Of a stretch of 64,000 bases of DNA, positions 57,960-64,000 are shown one piece after another (the stretch's first letter is position 1; each line of letters starts with the position of its first letter). The notes under the pieces are model-generated. The model saw nothing but the letters and a program-made list of their open reading frames with translations, ran no database searches and had not been told where the DNA came from. The translations under genes and the position numbers were made by a program. This DNA is from Eumeta japonica (taxonomy: Eukaryota; Arthropoda; Insecta; Lepidoptera; Psychidae). Where the stretch lies: positions 1 to 64,000 of the forward strand of contig BGZK01001187.1 of assembly GCA_005406025.1 (NCBI GenBank), written 5' to 3'.

Positions 57960-60500
57960 TAAGTTATCAAAATTTAACACTATCATTGCTTTTTCTTTAT
58001 AGTTATCTGGCTGTCTATCTATACCATTATAAAAAATAGATGTCATAAGTTATTTAGATCTCTCAGAATTCAAAACAATTGTTTTTAGGGTCACTAGTAT
58101 ATATTTTATCGCGCTACTGAAGGAAGGTGATAATGAAATCATATTTTTAATAAACCATGCGTGACTAGTTTCCTCTCGCAATAACTACATTCGTCTTATT
58201 GAGTACTGAGATCGATATAGTCGCACATTGTTCTCAAAGATTTGCGCTTGTGGTTTGATGCAATTTGAAGATACAGACTTTTTACCCAACTACGATAAAG
58301 CCAAAGAAGGTTTATGATTTTCATTACAGTGTACTTAAATATATGGGTATGATCATCCGTTTCCTTGTTAGTTCCTAAGGTAGTTGTCCTAATCTTACAA
58401 ATGAAGTGTCATTCGACGCGTCTGTCACTCTGCGTGCCAAAGGCTATAAAATGTCTCATTAAATTCATTACAACCGAGTTTGTAAGTGATTTTCTTACCT
58501 AGATAAGATTAAATCGAAGATAATAATGTTGTTTGGCATCAAGACAAGGGTCATAAAAGACCTATAACTTTCATACACAAATACGTTTAAGTTAGAATTA
58601 AATTCGTTTTGCTTTTAAGAGCGAGGCCCGAAGGAATGTATGGATGCCGCGTTGATCCGGCGTGGGTCTATAGTAAGGGCCAAGCCTGTGGAACTCTGTG
58701 TTGGCAAGTATGATAAAGTCGTGAAGCTTTGCCGCAGTGAAGTTCGTCACGAAAGCGTCGCAATGGCGTAAAAGAGGAACGCGGCGGAAGCGAAGGAAAG
58801 GTCGGGGAGCGTAATACATGCGCATTATATCATTCGCATTTTTATGTACTTACCTATAGATTTTGGGTACCTACCTATATCGTCTGCAGCCAAATCAGAG
58901 CGGTAAAGTTTCGTGCATTGTACAGTATTCATTAACTATAACTTAGACCACAATGAACTTTAAAAAAACTCTTACAAAAATACAACAAGTAAACAAAAGC
59001 TTAAAAAAGTGAAACCCAACTACTGAAAATGTATAAATAACCGGGCTACAAAAATGATCCCTTAAATCACGTAAGTTCGCTGCTTAAGTTCAAATTATGA
59101 ATCAGTCAATAGGTGCAAATAAAGCTTTTCCCATAGCCGTAGTTCGTACGTACAAATTAGTCAATTAAATGTAGAGCACCGGCCGTAGTTAGGTGCTGTC
59201 TTAATAAGTGGAGTGTAAACTGAACTGTGCTAACTTAAATATTATCCTTTTCCCATAAAAATAGGGTAAATCGGGACGTGTGGTGGCCCGTCTGGATTTG
59301 CGTTGGGTGGTTGCTGACACCTCATCTATTCTTGTGCGCGACGTCGTTCGGGCTTAGACTTGCCCTGAGCTGATTTTGTTGCCGTTTTGATGATCGTCTC
59401 TTTGAATATTTTATAATGCAAGTGACTAATAATATTAGTAAATAATAGACGGTATATGAGTGAGTATACAAATTTTCTAATTTGTTTATCTAATTTATAT
59501 ATGTATATATATATATACATATTTTGAATGTTTTCTAGGCCGTCATTTTGTTCTTATGAAAATAATTAAGAAAGTCCGCGATGTGCGCACTACGCGACAC
59601 GCCGTGGCCCGACCGTGGCACGCATGCTGAAATCCGGGGTTAATTTTTATGCGGACCTGAGTCCTCTCTCTTGCCCCGACGACGTGACAGTGAAGAAAAC
59701 TGTGTCAGTAAAAGTAACAAATGCTCTGGTTCGGATTTACTTAAGATCGGAATGTTTTCGTTCAGGTCTCGCTGTCGTCATGTGATTTGTGTCGACCGCG
59801 GCGAACATCCCGAGCTGCATTATATAATGAGTAGAGCACGCTGAGCAGCGAAAAGAAGGTAGAATCTACATCGTGCGTATTGCACTCCATGAAAATATTA
59901 CACTTCACAGAATAATTAAATGTTAATATCCTGAGATTATACCAGGCACAGAAAAATACTAGATAAAATAATATCTTGATGAATTTTGCCAAGATCATAA
60001 AATTTCTTATTATTTGATTTCCTGTTGCATAATTTATATAGTTTTTTATAATTATAAGAATAATACGAATATACTATTTTATATATTTGGCGATGTATTT
60101 TTTATTACAGACATAAATCGCGCACTACAAGATGTATCATTAATGATTTTGTTTCTACATAAAGTAGTGTTTTTTTTGAAGCTTCTTTAGAATAAAAAAT
60201 ATTTGGAATGAAAGAAGACTGGCAGAATGGCGGCTCGAATAGAGTGATACGCACTCGAAATAGGCGAATAAACTTAGGCGTTATTTGAATTACACTAGTT
60301 ATTCATGTTTTGACTATATCTTAAATAGTTCGATGTATGGGTAACACAACACGCCAGTACAAAACCGTGAACTAGGTTTGATACTATATTTTGTGTTTAA
60401 CAATTTTATGCCAAAGCGCACGATCAGACCGTCGAATACATCGGTCCCGCGAGTTCGGCGCGGTGTGTCGCCAGCCTAACACAACGCTACCTCGAACGCA
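57960..60500. other. No established gene
   Basis: 58598-58825 has coding-like GC and an open minus frame (75 codons, e.g. NTEFHRLGPYYRPTPDQRG), but I recognise no family and saw no splice sites. A moderate-GC stretch at 59580-59700 has no frame. The short (TA)n at about 59500-59518 is simple sequence. Confidence 0.35.
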
Positions 60501-60519
60501 GTACCTTAAAAGCGAAAGT

Positions 60520-60900
60520 TCTTAAGAACTCAGGGTACGATACGAGACTTCGTTACTCCACGGGCCCGCAGTAATCCGGATTACACGGCGCGACCTACTG
60601 GAATCGGTACAATAATCGAAATCGGAATTAATGCGAGAAAAGAGAGTCGCTAGTCGGAACTGGCTCAGCGGAGTGCGACCGCCGGCGCCGTGCGGCCCGC
60701 GGCGGCCGTCCCACGGCACACTTGTCGCGCGCAGCCTCGCCTCCGCTAGCTCGAGGCCGCTAATTGGTTCGGTCGTGACGCTGCGCCCCGCGTGTGCAAT
60801 GCCTTTGTTGTCGTCGCCGCGCACCAGATTACGGCCGTCGGCGGTTGTCGCTCTGAGTGCGGTCGGTTTCGAACGATGGATGTAAAAATGGTGGTTATGA
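60520..60900. promoter_or_regulatory. CpG-rich island
   Basis: About 380 bp of CpG-rich DNA with open frames on both strands (134 codons minus, 84 codons plus), as high GC alone would produce. Neither translation contains a motif I know. A promoter or other regulatory element is as likely as an exon. Confidence 0.35.
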
Positions 60901-60904
60901 AAAT

Positions 60905-61135
60905 AAACAGTATGATTGTATCGCAAACATATTGTTGTTGACGTCGCATTATAATATAACTTTTTTCGATCCGAGGTGTGGGCTTCGAGTTTTCCATGCC
61001 GCCGCGTGCGGGCTGGTGGCGAGTTAAGGCCTTTTTAGCTACGCGGTGATAAGATCCCGGACTGGCGGCTTTTCGAAATACGATAGCTTTTAATTTGATT
61101 GGAGTAAAAACCCTTTAATTAATTTTCCCGTCTTA
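60905..61135. other. No gene seen
   Basis: Mixed composition, no motif. Confidence 0.35.
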
Positions 61136-61139
61136 GTCG

Positions 61140-61200
61140 GATTACGAATCTGATACCATCCGGCTTGAAGGCAATGCTCTTAATGACTTGGCCACCACCA
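61140..61200 (-). repeat. tRNA-derived SINE head, probable
   Basis: On the minus strand: GTGGTGGCCAAGTCATTAAG, then AGCATTGCCTTCAAGCCGGA and TCAGATTCGTAATCC, giving A-box, anticodon-arm and B-box-like strings in tRNA order. Related in wording to 55070-55135 and 31872-31940. A T-arm mismatch and absent CCA-side pairing argue against a real tRNA gene. Confidence 0.5.
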
Positions 61201-61204
61201 CTCA

Positions 61205-62450
61205 GAAATAGCAAAAACGTAACAATTATATATTGTGAGAGTGTTGAGTAGTATTTCATTATATTGTTAGTAAAGAAAATTAAAGAGTTTTCTTTTTGAT
61301 TGACACATACAAAATATTGGAACTTAAAGTGAGTGAAGTTTCAGGAATATAAAATATGTGAATAAATCAGAGAGGAGTTTACATCTAGCGTACGACCCGA
61401 ACTGTGTACACAACGAGCCTGAGTTTTCAGTCTAGGGGCACGTACGGTGCATATAATTAGTAGAATCAAAGTATCAATCAAAAGTGGTACCGTCTAGTCA
61501 CAAAGAGGTCATAATGAAAAGTATAAACGAAAAGTTGCAGATAATACATAAAACAGTGAGTTCTACTTAAGTTTTGTGTTCATCATCGTTCATCTTCTTC
61601 TTTAACGATACGGGACATTTGAATCACGTCTTAAGTAAACGAGTATGTATTTCATATCAGCAGCGGCAGTACATATTTACGGAATCAGAAATATCATGTA
61701 AATTAAACCTATTACAAGGTAGATATCTATTTTCACTTCGGCTTTAATTAACGTTTGACCTTTTTGGATTTCGACTTAAACGGAATAAATATGAGTAACG
61801 TTGATCACCTCTATTCGAGTCGGCGCAAGAAACGTTTCGCTTCCATTAATCAGAGAGAAGCAAAAGTTATACAACCTAATCTGCGCCGGGTCGAGGGCTA
61901 TTCAGAGCGAAAGAGCATAAAGGGCCGGGCTCTGGGCGCGCGGGACCCGGAGCCGAATCCGCACGGCAAATAATTACCATGGCTTAGCGGCTGCGAGCGG
62001 ACGGTGATGATGAACAGCTGCGACTCGATCAGCGCGCGCTTTCCCGAGTCATCGGCGCTAATCCGCGTGCGCAGCGGCACGATATCGTTTCATTCGCGCT
62101 CTCCGACGGCGAATTAAGGCGCTATGAAACCGCCGTACGCGCCGATGTGCCACTGCGTAACGCGTCGGCGTCTCGTTATATAAATTATTGTGAATTTAAT
62201 CGCCTCGTGACGTTTGAGAGCACTTTCGTTTTTTCATCTTTAATTCGAATAATAATGTCTTAAACACTGCTAAGGCGCTTTCATGTGAAACGCGAAGGTT
62301 CGATTATACAACTTTATTATAATATTGATAAATTTTTATTATTTAAAACATTAAACCGAATTTTGGGGTTCTGTGGTCATAATCTTTAGAGTTGCTGGTA
62401 TATCTACAAAATCTTATACTTGTATAAAATTTCCCAAATTCAATTTTTCA
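61205..62450. other. No gene established; CpG-rich part 61880-62170
   Basis: The 61880-62170 block is CpG-rich with GCGCGCGGGACCCGGAG, CAGCTG and TAATTA strings. The plus frame 61755-61973 (72 codons) enters it and has no motif. A regulatory element is possible. Confidence 0.35.
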
Positions 62451-62454
62451 TAAT

Positions 62455-62600
62455 AAATTCAGATTCAAAATATCCTTATTTCGTAGGTTATAAAATAACA
62501 TTTGAGACACGTTATGAGTTTTTGTGAATATACACTTACCACTGGTTCGGAAGGTAATTTTTTCTAAAGAAAAACGAACAAGAAACTTAAAGGTAAATAC
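62455..62600 (-). repeat. 3' tail of the CR1/jockey-group LINE family
   Basis: On the minus strand AAATAAGGATATTTTGAATC marks the end. Inward, the GAGACACGTTATGAG and GGTTCGGAAGGTAATTTT strings (plus strand) match the tail of copy D (GAAACACGTCATAAT, CGTTCGGAAGGCAGTTTT). No coding part remains. Confidence 0.7.
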
Positions 62601-62708
62601 AATTAAAATGGTAAATAAACACAATAAAATGTATTAAATAAGTGTCTTATTTTGTAAAAAAATGTGTTTAGAATTACAAAAATTATTTTTGGGCTCGTAA
62701 ATCAGGAT

Positions 62709-64000
62709 ATGGAAATCATTTCATTTTTTAGTTCAAAGTTTGGACAAATTCGGAGATTACGTCGACTAAACCAATACAGATACATTACAGTAATCATAAT
62801 TTATTGTAGACTTCAAAAAGATATATTGTATTTACTTTTAACTGAATTGTTGAACAACGGAGACGTCTCAGAAATTGAAGATTTCGATATTGACGAGGAC
62901 GACTTCGATTTAGAGCCTAACATTTTGTTCGCGCTAGCTGCTGAGGAAGACTGTTCTAGTGAAGAACAGGATGATAAGCAGGATGTAATAGAAGATGAGT
63001 CATCATCCATCCCTGAGTCAGTAGTGGAGCCTCCGGAGGCGCCTATCATTCCACCATCAATACCTTCTGGACGAACAACAAGGACCTCAAGACAAGGAAG
63101 GTCAGTTTCTGTTTCATCTTCAACACAAAGATCCCGAGTAACCTGTGGAAGAAGTTCTCGTGGAGGGGCTGTGTCTACCTTAAGTACTACCAGGAGAAGG
63201 GTATGGAAACAGGTCCCGTTCGAAGATGGTCCGCACAACTACATGCCTATACCTACAAAACCAGTACGACGACCGGTTGATTATTTTCGCGACTACTTTG
63301 ATGATGATTTCATAGAAAAAAATTCTCATTGTACTAATCTATATTATCTGTGATCTACTGGCCGTGAGCTCAAGTGTACAAGCACCGAAATTACTAAATT
63401 ACTTGCTATACATATAATCATGGGCTGCGTGCCTTACCCCCGGTTGCCTATGTATTGGAGAGCTGGTACGAAGTTGGGTTTAATCTGCAACATAATGTCA
63501 AGAGATCGATTTTTGACGCTGCGTAATGCACTCCATGTGGTAGAAGGTGATTCAGTTCCTGACAGCGAAAAGGGTAACGTTTTATGGAAGGTCCAACCGA
63601 TGATTGATAAAGTGAAAGACACCTGTAATAAACTGGAAAGGGTGCCGGGATTTTACTCCATCGACGAGCAAATGATACCATTTACCGGTCGCTGTAAATT
63701 ACGCCAGGTGGTTAAAAACAAACCGAGACCTGTTGGGCCGAAAAACTTTGTAATGACTACAAGCGAAGGCCTAATGCTCGACTTCGCTATTTATGAAGGT
63801 GCTAAAACTATGTTTGGTGAGTCGAATCTGGGTCTTGGACCGTCTGTTATTCTGAGCTTGGCTAAAAGCATTCCTCCTGGCAGTTGTGTTTACCACGACC
63901 GGTATTTTACTACCGTACCTTTGATTGAAGAAATTGAGAAATTAAATCTGCACTCCACAAGTACAATAATGCAGAATAGAATCCCTGACCGAGCGACGAT
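62709..64000 (+). pseudogene. piggyBac-like transposase (DDE_Tnp_1_7 type) with one internal stop, runs off the window
   Basis: piggyBac transposases excise and insert elements at TTAA. One reading frame is open from 62658 to the window end except for a single TGA at 63351-63353. In order: an acidic N-terminal segment (DVSEIEDFDIDEDDFDLE), a Ser/Thr/Arg-rich linker (about 63055-63200), the domain entry VDYFRDYFDDDFIEKNSHCT, then after the stop MGCVPYPRLPMYWR, VMSRDRFLTLRNALHV (I for V in part), FYSIDEQMIPFTGRCKLRQV with the first catalytic Asp, LGLGPSVILSLAKSIP and VYHDRYFTT with the second. The third Asp and the Cys-rich C-terminus would lie beyond 64000. The first in-frame ATG is 62709; the true start may differ, because the segment before ELLNNGD does not look like the family. 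No TIR or TTAA boundary was recognised upstream. Confidence 0.85.

Noticed and set aside
57985..58020. String resembling insect miR-9 (TCTTTATAGTTATCTGGCTG)
   Set aside because: Several mismatches to the mature sequence, no complementary arm nearby, and it lies beside a CTGTCTATCTAT run.
60522..60926. 134-codon minus frame and an overlapping 84-codon plus frame
   Set aside because: Both are open because the island is CpG-rich. Neither matches a family, and they exclude each other.
62813..63238. 141-codon minus frame rich in Ser
   Set aside because: It is the antisense shadow of the acidic and Ser/Thr-rich part of the piggyBac transposase.
1..64000. CRISPR arrays, bacterial operons, integrons or phage genes
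   Set aside because: No regularly spaced direct repeats with unique spacers and no prokaryotic gene organisation; repeat content is that of an insect genome.

Overview
The window is AT-rich eukaryotic DNA, most likely from a moth or butterfly (Lepidoptera). I infer this from the repeat community: mariner, R1-like and jockey/CR1-group retrotransposons, an RTE endonuclease/reverse-transcriptase remnant, a piggyBac transposase, and several interspersed repeats whose signatures I recall from lepidopteran genomes (AGGGTTCCGTACC...GTACGGAACCCT, ACCGAGCGAAGCTCGGT, CTAGCTTTTGT..GC.ACTTCGTCC). There are no bacterial-style operons. Most of the open frames are chance frames or pieces of decayed transposons.

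Layout. 716-2033: a complete but dead mariner with both inverted ends. 2550-3205: GC-rich islands with a TATA-like box. 4420-5480: an RTE fragment apparently nested in an interspersed repeat. 5785-6760: diverged ~160-bp modules. 6780-10650: a dead two-ORF R1-like LINE, minus strand. 12950-13600: a repeat with a tRNA-like piece inside. 14245-14895: a jockey RT fragment, plus strand. 15170-15400: a solo retroelement tail. 18660-20930: several decayed repeats and hexamer-like arrays. 22670-28870: two copies of one CR1/jockey-group LINE family with a mariner fragment between them. 34848-36840: more interspersed and modular repeats. 39990-41530 and 45415-48250: further copies of the same LINE family. 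53358-54320: repeat pieces and an (AT)n microsatellite. 54363-54540: a likely host exon. 57293-57957: a complete interspersed repeat. 62455-64000: a LINE tail, then a piggyBac-like transposase that runs off the window end.

The best evidence for a host gene is a short plus-strand exon ending at 54540. It has an in-frame stop just before the ATG, encodes a signal peptide and ends in a strong GTGAGT donor. I cannot identify the protein, and I found no following exon. All six recognisable pieces of the CR1/jockey-group LINE family, plus the R1-like and RTE pieces, lie on the minus strand. That would be expected if much of the window were intron or upstream sequence of this plus-strand gene, but this is inference.

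Scattered GC-rich patches of 60-400 bp stand out from the AT-rich background and may be promoters, regulatory elements or untranslated exons; sequence alone does not decide. A second theme is a set of short, near-perfect fold-back palindromes with 3-9 nt spacers. One lies inside a LINE copy, where it adds about 18 bp relative to a sister copy. That pattern suggests template-switch mutation rather than mobile elements. I found no clearly new biological system.
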